In this document: positions 8,051 to 16,474 of the stretch, in pieces
Position numbering within the stretch: position 1 is the stretch's first letter
Layout of the letters: every line of letters starts with the position of its first letter
NCBI RefSeq assembly: GCF_000147815.2
Contig: NC_015957.1
Coordinates: forward strand, 9,424,001 to 9,488,000
DNA from: Streptomyces violaceusniger Tu 4113
Lineage (GTDB): Bacteria; Actinomycetota; Actinomycetes; Streptomycetales; Streptomycetaceae
Length of the DNA stretch: 64,000 bases
Direction of reading: 5' to 3'
Notes under the pieces: generated by a model
Seen by the model: only the letters and a program-made list of their open reading frames with translations
What the model was told of the DNA's origin: nothing
Database searches by the model: none
Made by a program: the position numbers and the translations under genes

Positions 8051-8796
8051 CGGCCGGACTGTGGGAAAACTGGCTTCTTCCGGGCATCTGGATCACCATC
8101 CAGCTCACCCTGTTCAGCGCGGTCTTCGCGGCCGCCGTGGCGTTCGGCATCGGGATCGCCCGCACCTCCCGGCTGTGGATCGTCCGCTTTCTGACCGGCT
8201 TCTATGTGGAGATCTTCCGCGGCACCTCGGCCCTGGTGCTGATGTTCTGGCTGTTCTTCGTCATGCCACTGGCCTTCGGGTACCAACTGGTGTCGATGTG
8301 GGCGGCGGTGCTGGCCCTGGGCCTCACCTACGGGGCGTACGGCTCGGAGATCGTGCGCGGCGCGATCGCCTCAGTGGCCCCGGCGCAGCGTGAGGCGGCC
8401 ATCGCGCTCAGCTTCACCCCCGCGCAGCGGATGCGCCGGGTGATCCTGCCGCAGGCGATCCCGGAGATGATCCCGCCCTTCAACAATCTGCTGATCGAGC
8501 TGTTGAAGGCGACCGCCCTGGTCTCCGCGGTGAGCGTCGCCGACATCACCTTCGCCGCCCAGCTCTCGCGGCTGGCGACCGGCGACAGCCTGGAGATCTA
8601 CGCGATCATCCTGGTCCTCTACTTCGTGTTGGCCTTCGTCCTCACCCGGCTGATGCGGCTGCTGGAACGGCGCGCCAAGGCGGGCATCGGCCAGGCTCCG
8701 GTGAAGTCCGACAAGGGCCCGCTGGTCACCCGGAAGCTGTCCGCGCGCCAGGAGTCCGAGCAGTCGTCCAACATCATCACGGGAGGTGCCCAGTGA
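8047..8796 (+). CDS. ehuC: ABC transporter permease, EhuC-like
   Basis: A 249-residue inner-membrane permease of the His/Glu/Gln/Arg/opine (3-TM-type) family. At least three to five hydrophobic segments are visible. The EAA loop reads EAAIALSFTPAQRMRRVILPQAIPEMIPP, which docks to the ATPase. The start ATG at 8047 overlaps the ehuB stop; a GTG six bases upstream is less likely. The C-terminal 30 residues are a charged cytoplasmic tail. It forms a heteromeric permease with the next gene product. Confidence 0.84.
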   Translation: MTAGLWENWLLPGIWITIQLTLFSAVFAAAVAFGIGIARTSRLWIVRFLTGFYVEIFRGTSALVLMFWLFFVMPLAFGYQLVSMWAAVLALGLTYGAYGSEIVRGAIASVAPAQREAAIALSFTPAQRMRRVILPQAIPEMIPPFNNLLIELLKATALVSAVSVADITFAAQLSRLATGDSLEIYAIILVLYFVLAFVLTRLMRLLERRAKAGIGQAPVKSDKGPLVTRKLSARQESEQSSNIITGGAQ

Positions 8797-9443
8797 CCTG
8801 GAACTGGGATGTGGCCAAGGACTTCCTCCCGGAGCTGGGCCGCGGACTGCTGATCACCCTGGAGGCGACCGCGCTGGGCTCGATCCTGGCGTTCGCGCTC
8901 GGCCTGGTGTGGGCGATGGCCTTCCGCTCGCCGACCCGCTTCGTCCGCTGGCCGGTGGCGGCGGTCGTGGAGTTCATCCGCAACACCCCGCTGCTGGTGC
9001 AGCTCTTCTTCTTCTACTACGTGCTGCCGACCTGGGACATCAAGTTCTCGGCGCTCACCACCGGGGTGATCGCGCTCGGTCTGCACTACTCGACGTACAC
9101 CGCCGAGGTCTACCGGGCCGGTATCGACGGTGTGCCCAACGGGCAGTGGGAGGCGGCGACCGCGCTCAGCCTCTCCCGCGGCCGTACCTGGACCGCGGTG
9201 ATCCTGCCGCAGGCCATCCGCCGGGTGGTGCCCGCCCTGGGCAACTACGTCATCGCGATGCTGAAGGACTCCCCGATGCTCGCGCTGATCGGCGTCGTCG
9301 ACATGCTGCAGAAGGCGCGCGCGGAAGGCGCGTCGTCCTTCCAGTACATCGAGCCCTACACGATGGTCGGCATCGCCTTCATCGTCATCGCCTATCCGGC
9401 TTCCCTTCTGATGCGAGCCCTGGAGCGTCGTCTTGGCCACTGA
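8793..9443 (+). CDS. ehuD: ABC transporter permease, EhuD-like
   Basis: A 216-residue second permease subunit of the polar amino acid/ectoine-type importer. The GTG start follows GGGAGG and overlaps the previous stop (GTGA). Conserved features are VVEFIRNTPLLVQLFFFYY in the first third and the coupling loop EAATALSLSRGRTWTAVILPQ. It is integral to the membrane with about five helices. Stop and next start overlap by 11 nt, so all four transporter genes are tightly coupled. Confidence 0.84.
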   Translation: MTWNWDVAKDFLPELGRGLLITLEATALGSILAFALGLVWAMAFRSPTRFVRWPVAAVVEFIRNTPLLVQLFFFYYVLPTWDIKFSALTTGVIALGLHYSTYTAEVYRAGIDGVPNGQWEAATALSLSRGRTWTAVILPQAIRRVVPALGNYVIAMLKDSPMLALIGVVDMLQKARAEGASSFQYIEPYTMVGIAFIVIAYPASLLMRALERRLGH

Positions 9444-10236
9444 AACCGACCACACGAATCCTGCCGTGGACGGCAGTGAACTGATCCGCTTCAACCAGGT
9501 GACCAAGCGCTTCGGCAGCAATACGGTCCTGGACAACCTCGACTTCTCGGTCTCCTCCGGCAAACACGTCACCCTGATCGGCCCCTCGGGGTCGGGCAAG
9601 ACCACGATCCTTCGGCTGCTGATGACACTGATCAAGCCGGACGAGGGCACGATCAAGGTCGACGGCGACTACCTCACCCATGAGGACAGAGGCGGCTCGC
9701 TGGTCCCGGCGGGCGAGAAGCACACCCGCGAGGTGCGCAAGAAGATCGGAATGGTCTTCCAGCAGTTCAACCTCTTCCCCAATATGCGGGTGCTGCGGAA
9801 CATCACCGAGGCCCCGGTGCATGTGCTCGGCCTGAGCAAGGACGAGGCCGAGACCCGCGCCCGGGAGCTGCTCGACCTGGTCGGGCTCGGCGACAAGTGC
9901 GACGCGTACCCGACGCAGCTCTCCGGCGGGCAGCAGCAGCGGGTGGCGATCGCCCGGGCGCTGGCGATGCGGCCGCAGGTGATGCTGCTGGACGAGGTGA
10001 CCTCGGCGCTGGACCCGGAGCTGGTGGCCGGGGTGCTGGATGTGCTGCGCGACATCGCTCATACGACGGACATCACCATGCTGTGCGTCACGCATGAGAT
10101 GAACTTCGCCCGGGACATCTCCGACGATGTGCTGATGTTCGACGCGGGCCGGGTGATCGAGTCCGGGCCGCCGGAGAAGATCTTCACCGAGCCGGAGCAC
10201 GAGCGGACGAGGGAGTTCCTGAGCGCGGTTCTCTAG
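9433..10236 (+). CDS. ehuA: ABC transporter ATP-binding protein, EhuA-like
   Basis: A 267-residue ATPase that powers the importer. Walker A is GPSGSGKTT (about residue 54), the Q-loop is VFQQFNLFP, the signature LSGGQQQRVAIARAL, Walker B VMLLDEVTSALDPE and the switch His CVTHEM. A 30-residue stretch between strands (about 75-100, containing THEDRGGSLVPAGEKHTREV) is longer than in most polar amino acid ATPases and is typical of EhuA. The start is a TTG at 9433 inside the ehuD 3' end. A hairpin follows the gene. Confidence 0.85.
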   Translation: MATETDHTNPAVDGSELIRFNQVTKRFGSNTVLDNLDFSVSSGKHVTLIGPSGSGKTTILRLLMTLIKPDEGTIKVDGDYLTHEDRGGSLVPAGEKHTREVRKKIGMVFQQFNLFPNMRVLRNITEAPVHVLGLSKDEAETRARELLDLVGLGDKCDAYPTQLSGGQQQRVAIARALAMRPQVMLLDEVTSALDPELVAGVLDVLRDIAHTTDITMLCVTHEMNFARDISDDVLMFDAGRVIESGPPEKIFTEPEHERTREFLSAVL

Positions 10237-10300
10237 ATCATCCGCCCCCTGCCAGGTAGATCACCCGGCCCGTGCCAGGTAGATCACCCGGCCCCTGTCG
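10235..10300. repeat. Three tandem 23-bp repeats
   Basis: Units beginning AGATCA(T/C)CCG at 10235, 10258 and 10281 follow directly on the ehuA stop codon; the first two end in TGCCAGGT. They precede the terminator hairpin. No function is evident. Confidence 0.6.
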
Positions 10301-10305
10301 GCACT

Positions 10306-10330
10306 GCCCCCGCGACCCACCCGCGGGGGC
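10306..10330 (+). terminator. Hairpin after the importer operon
   Basis: A 9-bp perfect stem, GCCCCCGCG (10306-10314) with CGCGGGGGC (10322-10330), and a 7-nt loop. It lies downstream of ehuA and upstream of the IclR gene. There is no T-tract, as usual in this kind of genome. Confidence 0.65.
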
Positions 10331-10471
10331 ATGCCTATGTCATATGCCGTGGATATACGCCCCTGCTGGCCGGGGTGCGGCACCTCGGCAATATCCTCAA
10401 CAGCCGATCCGGATAAGGCCCTTGGCGGTTATCGTGATACAAAGCCACGCCAACCTGCGAGGGGGGAAATC

Positions 10472-11233
10472 GTGGCGCTCAGGCCCGAGCCGACCGCACC
10501 GTTCCACTCGGTGCAGCACGCCCTCCGGATCCTGGAGGTCGTCGCCAAACACTCGTCCGGCGTCAGCGACATCATGATCGCCCGGGAGACCCGGCTGCCG
10601 GCCCACCAGCTCGCCGATCTGCTGCTGATGCTGCGCCGCGAGGGCTATGTGGAGCAGATCGCCGACGGCGCCTATGTCGGCGGTATCTCCCTGTCCCTGC
10701 TGGGCTCCGCCGGCCCCGGCCACGGCCCCGCCGTCCAGGACAAGCTCCAGCGCTCCCTCATCGCACTGCGCGACTCGGTGGGCGCGGCGGTCTATCTCAG
10801 CCGCTATGTGGACGGCGAAATCAAGATCACGCAGTATGCGGACGGACCGCGGACGCCCAAGGTCAACGAGTGGGTGGACTTCCGCTCCGCCGCCCATGCG
10901 ATGGCGCTCGGCAAATGCCTGCTCACCCAGCTCGACCACGACAGCCGCCGCGATCACCTCTCCCGCCACAAGACGGTGCGGCTCACCTCCCGGACCACCA
11001 CCAACGAACGGGTACTGTTCCGCAAGCTGGACAGCCAGCCCGCCACCGTCCCCGTCCTTGACCTGCAGGAATACGCGATCGGCACGGTCTGCGCGGCGGT
11101 TCCGGTCAGCGCCGGCCGCTCGGTGGGCTGTCTGGCCCTCTCCCTCCCCCTGACCCACGCCCACCGGCTGCGCCAAGCCGCCGACGCCCTCAACCGCGAG
11201 GCGGCCCCAATGCTGCTCTCCCTCTCCATCTGA
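10472..11233 (+). CDS. IclR family transcriptional regulator
   Basis: A 253-residue regulator. The winged helix-turn-helix is in residues about 12-70 (SVQHALRILEVVAKH, then ETRLPAHQLADLLLMLRREGYV). The C-terminal IclR effector domain is recognisable from DFRSAAHAMALGKCLL and TVCAAVPVS. GTG 10472 behind a GAGGGGGG site is preferred to an in-frame ATG 47 codons earlier that would add a non-conserved leader. IclR proteins bind small acids and control catabolic genes. Its place at the end of the importer island makes it the likely local regulator. Confidence 0.85.
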   Translation: MALRPEPTAPFHSVQHALRILEVVAKHSSGVSDIMIARETRLPAHQLADLLLMLRREGYVEQIADGAYVGGISLSLLGSAGPGHGPAVQDKLQRSLIALRDSVGAAVYLSRYVDGEIKITQYADGPRTPKVNEWVDFRSAAHAMALGKCLLTQLDHDSRRDHLSRHKTVRLTSRTTTNERVLFRKLDSQPATVPVLDLQEYAIGTVCAAVPVSAGRSVGCLALSLPLTHAHRLRQAADALNREAAPMLLSLSI

Positions 11234-11358
11234 GCCCCGCCTCCGGCTCCAGCCGCCGCCGGAGGAAGCCCCGGCCGCTCGGAGATCTCCGACTATGCCC
11301 CGGAGAGCGATGGTCAAAACCACCCTCCCGGACCAGGTAGTATTTACTTCGTCAGCAC

Positions 11359-11435
11359 GCGCCGCTAGCTCAGTTGGTTAGAGCAGCTGACTCTTAATCA
11401 GCGGGTCCGGGGTTCGAGTCCCTGGCGGCGCACCA
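11359..11435 (+). tRNA. tRNA-Lys (anticodon CTT), copy 1
   Basis: Full cloverleaf. The acceptor arms are GCGCCGC at 11359-11365 and GCGGCGC at 11425-11431. The anticodon stem-loop CTGACTCTTAATCAG carries CTT, the T-arm is GGGGTTCGAGTCCC and the 3' CCA is encoded at 11433-11435. It is identical to a second copy at 45708-45784. A strong hairpin follows. Confidence 0.97.
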
Positions 11436-11441
11436 TGGCAG

Positions 11442-11479
11442 TGACTGGGGCCTCTCGATCGTTCGAGAGGCCCCAGTCA
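11442..11479 (+). terminator. Terminator of tRNA-Lys copy 1
   Basis: A 17-bp perfect stem (11442-11458 with 11463-11479) and a TCGT loop start seven bases after the CCA end of the tRNA. Confidence 0.85.
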
Positions 11480-11657
11480 TGTCTGGGCGGCCATAATCTG
11501 CTGGTCAGCCCGCAACGGTCCGACCGGCATGCCTGAGCTTCCGAGCCCGTCACCGTCTGACAGCCACCCTTCACTCTCAGGAGTGATCGACCGGGCTTTG
11601 CGCCCCGGCCCCGTCCGCACCCGGGAACACTGGCTTCCTCCAGGAAAGGGGTGCAAC

Positions 11658-12245
11658 ATGACGGTTATGACCGAGCGCACGTCTCATATGCGGGTGGAAG
11701 AGTTCGAGGAGATCGCCTCTATCGCGCCCGAGACCGTCACGTTGGAGTTCATCAACGGACGGATCGAGGAGAAGTACGTGCCGGATGGGGATCACGACGA
11801 GATCGTCAGGTGGCTGCAGAAGCGCTGCATGCAGCATCGCCCCGATCTCTGGCTCTACGCGAGCGAGCGGGGGCTGAAGGTCGAGCCCTACCGCAAGGGG
11901 CGCGTGCGCCCGGACGGCGTGCTGGCGCCCGATGAGCACTTCACGGGGCACGGTGAATGGTCGGCCCCGGACGGGGTTCTGATGACCGTCGAGGTCACCT
12001 CGCACGACGGAGACACCGACCGCCGCGACCGCGTCGAGAAGCCAGCCGCCTACGCGGCCGTGGGCATTCCCGTGTACCTCCTTGTGGACCGAGATGCCTG
12101 CGCGGTCATCGTCCACACCCATCCCGACCCGAAGAGCGGCTGCTACCTCGATATCCATCGAGCGCCCTTCGGCGAGCAGGTCGTGCTTCCTGAGCCCGTG
12201 GACATTACTCTCGACACGGAGATCCTCAAGAACTACGTCCGCTGA
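11658..12245 (+). CDS. Uma2 family (DUF820) putative nuclease
   Basis: A 195-residue Uma2-family protein with a restriction-endonuclease-like PD-(D/E)xK fold. Diagnostic blocks are RPDGVLAPDEH (metal-binding Asp) and MTVEVTSHDGDTDRRDRVEKPAAYAAVGIP, with the Glu and Lys of the active site. The start ATG at 11658 follows GGAAAGGGG; the frame is open upstream over the intergenic region. Uma2 proteins are very abundant in streptomycetes, mostly of unknown role. It stands alone downstream of tRNA-Lys, a common place for acquired genes. Confidence 0.85.
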   Translation: MTVMTERTSHMRVEEFEEIASIAPETVTLEFINGRIEEKYVPDGDHDEIVRWLQKRCMQHRPDLWLYASERGLKVEPYRKGRVRPDGVLAPDEHFTGHGEWSAPDGVLMTVEVTSHDGDTDRRDRVEKPAAYAAVGIPVYLLVDRDACAVIVHTHPDPKSGCYLDIHRAPFGEQVVLPEPVDITLDTEILKNYVR

Positions 12246-12304
12246 GTCTCCGCCCGGCGCCGGGTCCTCGGTGAGCCCTGGCCACACCCACCATGCCCGA
12301 GCAT

Positions 12305-12520
12305 TCAGCCTACGCGGCCCTTGACCTCCAGCGTGCTCAGCAGTTCCTCGGTGGCCGCGGCGATCGTTTCGACCGCCTTGTCGAAGGCGGCGGCGTTGTG
12401 CGGGGCGGGCTGGCGGAAGCCGCTGATCTTGCGGACGTACTGGAGGGCGGCAGCGCGCATGTCGTCCTGGGTGACGATCTCGGCATACGGCGGGCGGAGC
12501 GTCCTGATGGATCTGCACAT
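12305..12520 (-). CDS. DUF2277 family protein
   Basis: A 71-residue protein that starts with the family hallmark MCRSIRTLRPPYAE and contains AAALQYVRKISGFRQPAPHNAAAF. The start ATG at 12520 follows GGAGGT with ideal spacing; a longer open frame to 12565 is not needed. DUF2277 proteins are small, conserved in actinobacteria and of unknown function. Cys2 after Met could be a metal or modification site. It lies 78 bp downstream of the phosphopantetheinyl transferase gene on the same strand. Confidence 0.85.
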   Translation of the reverse strand: MCRSIRTLRPPYAEIVTQDDMRAAALQYVRKISGFRQPAPHNAAAFDKAVETIAAATEELLSTLEVKGRVG

Positions 12521-12598
12521 ACCTCCGACGGTACGCCGGGGGTCCGACAACGCCATGGCCGTCACGTCAGGCCGCGGCCGTCACGTCAGCCGCGGCCA

Positions 12599-13399
12599 TC
12601 ACTCCAGACGCAGCCCCGCCAGGGTCACGACCGGCGCGGCCTCGTCCCGTACGGCGACCGCGGCGTGGTAGCCGGGCGGTGCCTCGATGTCGGCGAAGGC
12701 CCAGCCGCTGGGGCCGGACGGCGCGGCGACGGGGGCCAGCCCCTCGGCGAGACCCACATGGTGGGCGCTGATCCCGCCCGGCAGCCCGGTGCCGATGCCC
12801 TTGAGATACGCCTCCTTACGGACCCAGCAGCCCAGGAACGCCTCCGCCCGCAGCTCCTCCGGAAGCGCGTCGATCGCCGCCCGCTCCTCCGGGTGCAACT
12901 GCCCGATCAGCCCCGCCAGCCGGGTCCCGGCGCGCTCGGGGTCCCGCTCCTCGACATCGGCGCCCACGGGCACCCCGGCGACGGCGCACAGGGCGGCGTC
13001 CCCGGAGTGGGAGAGGGAGAAGTGCAGCGAGTCCTCGCCCGCGACGGCCGGACGGCCGTGCGGCTTGTCGCAGTCCGGCATTCCACAGGTCTCCCGGACG
13101 AACTCGACCTCGCCCGGGGCGATGCCGAGATAGCCGCCGAGCAGCGTCCGCAGCCCCACATGGGAGGTCACATAGCGCTCGCGCAGCAGGTCGGTCCGCA
13201 GCCTCGCCACGCGCTCGCGCTCCCGCTCGTCCAGCACGCCCTCCGCGACGGCGGCGGCAGCGGCGGCGGACGGCGGGATCCGCAGCAGCCATACGGCCAC
13301 CTCACCGGGGCCGGGACGGTCTCCGGGGCCGGGCAGGGCGCCGACCGGGGCCCATCGCCGGGGCTCTCGTGCGGGCTGAACCGGGCTGGTGAAGGACAC
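12599..13399 (-). CDS. Sfp-type 4'-phosphopantetheinyl transferase
   Basis: A 266-residue transferase that converts apo- to holo-carrier proteins by adding phosphopantetheine from CoA. Both family motifs are present: VGADVEERD (Mg-binding Asp and Glu, about residue 145) and WVRKEAYLKGIGTGL (about 190). HFSLSHSG precedes the first motif. The start is a GTG at 13399. It is the first gene on the left side of the biosynthetic cluster and probably activates its two ACPs. It is longer than minimal Sfp enzymes, with a proline-rich N-terminal leader of about 30 residues. The divergent neighbour is an alpha/beta hydrolase. Confidence 0.9.
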   Translation of the reverse strand: MSFTSPVQPAREPRRWAPVGALPGPGDRPGPGEVAVWLLRIPPSAAAAAAVAEGVLDERERERVARLRTDLLRERYVTSHVGLRTLLGGYLGIAPGEVEFVRETCGMPDCDKPHGRPAVAGEDSLHFSLSHSGDAALCAVAGVPVGADVEERDPERAGTRLAGLIGQLHPEERAAIDALPEELRAEAFLGCWVRKEAYLKGIGTGLPGGISAHHVGLAEGLAPVAAPSGPSGWAFADIEAPPGYHAAVAVRDEAAPVVTLAGLRLE

Positions 13400-13676
13400 T
13401 GTTCCGCTTCCCCCGTGCTATCGGCCGATGATGCGCTCGCTGTGGACGTACTGACGGTACAGCGGCGCGCGCGGCGCGCCGTGGGCGCCCCGCCGTCCGA
13501 ACACGCCGCCACGACCCGTTCCCGCGCCCCCAACGCCCTTGTCGCGCGGCGGCGTTGCCGATCACGGACACCCGGTGACTTCGGCCACGTTCACCTCCCG
13601 GCCGACGCGGTCACCTGCCCGTCCGCACTACGATCGCGCACGTCCGGGCACGAGCGGTGATAGGGGTTTGACGACC

Positions 13677-14588
13677 ATGGCGACGGGATTCCTGGCCAAG
13701 GCGGCCTCGGCGGTGACCCTCCCGGTGGCACCGTTGTACGGCGCCTTCCTCTCGTACATGATCTACCACCCGCCCCGCAGGCCACATCACAAGAAGCCCG
13801 CCGACCTGGGGCTGACCAGCACGGATGTCAATGTTCCGCTGAACGGTCAGCAGGGGCGCGGACTGCATGTCTGGCTCATCCCCGGCGACACCGAGCGGGT
13901 CGTGGTCCTCGGGCACGGCCTGGGGCTGAGCAAGTCCGCGAGCCTGGCGCAGGCGCGGCTGCTCAGCGAGGCCGGCTATACGGTCGCGATGTTCGACCAC
14001 CGCAACCACGGTAAGAGCGTCGCGGACCGGGCGGGCTGGGGTATGAGCGACCGTCACACCGACGATGTGGTCGCCGTGGTGCGGCATATGCGGTCGATGG
14101 ACGAGTACGCCATGGCGCGCATCGCGATCTACGGCTTCTCCATCTCGACCTTCCCCTCCTTCTACATGCTCAAGAGGGAGGACTGCCCGGTCGACGCGGT
14201 GATCTTCGACAGCGGTCCGGCGCTGGAGCTGGCCCCGCTGTTCCGGAACTTCGTCGCGGCCGGCGGCGTGCCCATCCCCGGCCCGCTGGGCACCGGCCCC
14301 TCCCGCGCGGTCGTGGAGACGGTCGCCTCGTCGGCGGCCGTGGCGATGCTGCGGGTGCAGTGGCCCCCGCCGCTCGGGGGCGCGTACGAGCGCACCCCGA
14401 TGCTCTTTCTGACCGGTGAGCTCGACACCATGATCCCCGCGTCCGGAGTGCGGGCGCTGGCCGAGCGCTATCCGCTGGCCGAGGTGCACACCCTGCCGGA
14501 CACCGAGCATCTGCAGGGGATCAAGACCCAGCCGGAGACCTACGCGGAGACCGTCCTGGGCTTCCTGGAGCGGACGCTCAAGGACTGA
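13677..14588 (+). CDS. Alpha/beta hydrolase (paralogue 1)
   Basis: A 303-residue alpha/beta hydrolase. The core shows GHGLGLSKSASLAQARLLSEAGYTV, MFDHRNHGKS, the nucleophile elbow YGFSIST and the later acid and base LTGELDTMIP and DTEHLQG. The elbow has Ser where the second Gly of GxSxG is usual. An N-terminal hydrophobic segment (VAPLYGAFLSYMIYH) may anchor it to the membrane. It is clearly related over its length to the gene at 16475-17404. The two flank a carboxylase alpha subunit. The substrate is unknown; thioester or ester cleavage of an acyl intermediate would fit the context. Confidence 0.8.
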   Translation: MATGFLAKAASAVTLPVAPLYGAFLSYMIYHPPRRPHHKKPADLGLTSTDVNVPLNGQQGRGLHVWLIPGDTERVVVLGHGLGLSKSASLAQARLLSEAGYTVAMFDHRNHGKSVADRAGWGMSDRHTDDVVAVVRHMRSMDEYAMARIAIYGFSISTFPSFYMLKREDCPVDAVIFDSGPALELAPLFRNFVAAGGVPIPGPLGTGPSRAVVETVASSAAVAMLRVQWPPPLGGAYERTPMLFLTGELDTMIPASGVRALAERYPLAEVHTLPDTEHLQGIKTQPETYAETVLGFLERTLKD

Positions 14589-14617
14589 CCTCCAGAGCTG
14601 ATCTCAAACTGAACGTG

Positions 14618-14645
14618 ACGGCGGGCTCCGCTCGGAGCCCGCCGT
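14618..14645. terminator. Convergent terminator hairpin
   Basis: ACGGCGGGCTCCG (14618-14630) pairs with CGGAGCCCGCCGT (14633-14645). It lies between the convergent hydrolase and biotin carboxylase genes and can serve both. Confidence 0.75.
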
Positions 14646-14665
14646 AAGGCTGCCATCGCGGCGGG

Positions 14666-16420
14666 TCAGTCCTTGAGTTCGCAGATCACGGCGCCCGCGC
14701 TGACCGAGGCGCCGACGTTCGCGTTCAGGCTCTTGACGATGCCGCCGCGGTGGGCATTGAGAGGCTGTTCCATCTTCATGGCCTCCAGGACGACGATGAG
14801 GTCGCCCTCGGCCACGGTGTCACCCTCGTTGACGGCGACCTTGACGATGGTGCCCTGCATGGGGGAGGCCAAGGCGTCGCCGGAGGCGGCGGAGCCGGAC
14901 TTCTTGACCGCCTTGCGCTTCGGCTTCTTGGTCCCCGCGACCTCCCCGGGCGACACCGCCAGGCCGAGGACCGCCGGAAGCGAGATCTCCAGCCGCTTGC
15001 CGCCGACCTCGACCACGACCGTCTCCCGGGCGGTGGGCTCGTCGGCCTCGTCCATCCCGGTCGGAGCGAAGGGGGTGATGGTGTTGTTGAACTCGGTCTC
15101 GATCCAGCGGGTGTGGATCGTGAACGGCTCGCTGGTGAACGCCGGGTCCACCACCACCGCCTGGTGGAACGGGATCGCGGTGGCCATGCCCTCGACCTGG
15201 AACTCGGCCAGGGCGCGGGCGGCGCGCTGGAGGGCCTGGGTGCGGGTGGCGCCGGTGACGATCAGCTTGGCCAGCAGCGAGTCCCACGCCGGGCCGATGA
15301 CACTCCCGGACTCCACACCCGCGTCCAGCCGGACACCGGGGCCGGCGGGCGGGACGAAGGAGGTCACCGTGCCCGGGGCGGGCAGGAAGTTGCGGCCCGG
15401 GTCCTCGCCGTTGATGCGGAACTCGAAGGAGTGGCCGCGCACCTGCGGGTCGTCGTAGCCGATGGCCTCGCCGTCGGCGATGCGGAACATCTCGCGGACC
15501 AGGTCGATGCCGGTGACCTCCTCGGTGACCGGGTGCTCCACCTGGAGACGGGTGTTGACCTCCAGGAAGGAGATCGTGCCGTCCATACCGACCAGGAACT
15601 CCACCGTCCCCGCCCCCACATAGCCGGCCTCCTTGAGGATGGCTTTGGAGGCGGCGTAGAGCTGGTCGTTCTGCTCCTGGGTCAGGAAGGGTGCCGGGGC
15701 CTCTTCGACCAGCTTCTGGTGGCGGCGCTGGAGGGAGCAGTCACGGGTGGAGACGACCACGACGTTGCCGTGGGTGTCGGCCAGGCACTGGGTCTCCACA
15801 TGGCGGGGCTTGTCGAGGTAGCGCTCGACGAAGCACTCGCCGCGCCCGAACGCCGCGACGGCCTCGCGGACGGCGGAGTCGTAGAGTTCGGGGACGTCTT
15901 CCATGGCGCGGGCGACCTTCAGGCCGCGGCCGCCGCCGCCGAAGGCGGCCTTGATGGCGATGGGCAGGCCGTGCTGTTCGGCGAAGGCCACGACCTCGTC
16001 CGCGCCGGAGACCGGGTCGGGGGTGCCGGCGACCAGCGGGGCGCCGGCGCGCTGGGCGATGTGGCGGGCGGCGACCTTGTCGCCCAGGTCGCGGATGGCG
16101 TGCGGCGGGGGGCCGATCCAGGTCAGGCCCGCGTCGAGGACGGCCTGGGCGAATTCGGCGTTCTCGGAGAGGAATCCGTAGCCGGGGTGGACGGCGTCGG
16201 CGCCGGATTCGGCGGCCGCGGCAAGGACCTTGGCCTGGTCGAGATAACTGGCCGCCGGGGTGTCACCGCCCAGCGCATAGGCTTCATCGGCCGCGCGCAC
16301 ATGACATGCGTCCCGATCCGGATCGGCGTAGACGGCTACGCTCGCGATCCCGGCATCCCGGCAGGCACGGGCAACACGGACAGCGATCTCGCCACGGTTG
16401 GCGATGAGCACCTTTTGCAT
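14666..16420 (-). CDS. Acyl-CoA carboxylase alpha subunit (biotin carboxylase + BCCP)
   Basis: A 584-residue fused alpha subunit. Residues 1-450 are biotin carboxylase: [17 protein letters not shown] at the start, the Gly-rich ATP lid [12 protein letters not shown], then [16 protein letters not shown]. The C-terminal 75 residues are a biotinyl domain with [11 protein letters not shown], whose Lys carries biotin. Such subunits pair with a beta carboxyltransferase to make malonyl- or methylmalonyl-CoA. No beta subunit is in the window, so it must use one encoded elsewhere. Its position beside the polyketide-type operon suggests extender-unit supply. A Lys-rich linker ([10 protein letters not shown]) precedes the biotinyl domain. 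Confidence 0.92.
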   Translation of the reverse strand: MQKVLIANRGEIAVRVARACRDAGIASVAVYADPDRDACHVRAADEAYALGGDTPAASYLDQAKVLAAAAESGADAVHPGYGFLSENAEFAQAVLDAGLTWIGPPPHAIRDLGDKVAARHIAQRAGAPLVAGTPDPVSGADEVVAFAEQHGLPIAIKAAFGGGGRGLKVARAMEDVPELYDSAVREAVAAFGRGECFVERYLDKPRHVETQCLADTHGNVVVVSTRDCSLQRRHQKLVEEAPAPFLTQEQNDQLYAASKAILKEAGYVGAGTVEFLVGMDGTISFLEVNTRLQVEHPVTEEVTGIDLVREMFRIADGEAIGYDDPQVRGHSFEFRINGEDPGRNFLPAPGTVTSFVPPAGPGVRLDAGVESGSVIGPAWDSLLAKLIVTGATRTQALQRAARALAEFQVEGMATAIPFHQAVVVDPAFTSEPFTIHTRWIETEFNNTITPFAPTGMDEADEPTARETVVVEVGGKRLEISLPAVLGLAVSPGEVAGTKKPKRKAVKKSGSAASGDALASPMQGTIVKVAVNEGDTVAEGDLIVVLEAMKMEQPLNAHRGGIVKSLNANVGASVSAGAVICELKD

Positions 16421-16474
16421 GCTCTCTCTTTCCTCTTCCGAAAAGTTCCGTCCCGAGAGGGACGGTCAAGGTTG

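Noticed and set aside
7127..10236. Definite assignment as an ectoine importer
   Set aside because: Similarity to Ehu proteins is good, but eut genes are missing and other ligands fit; the symbols are kept as family names only.
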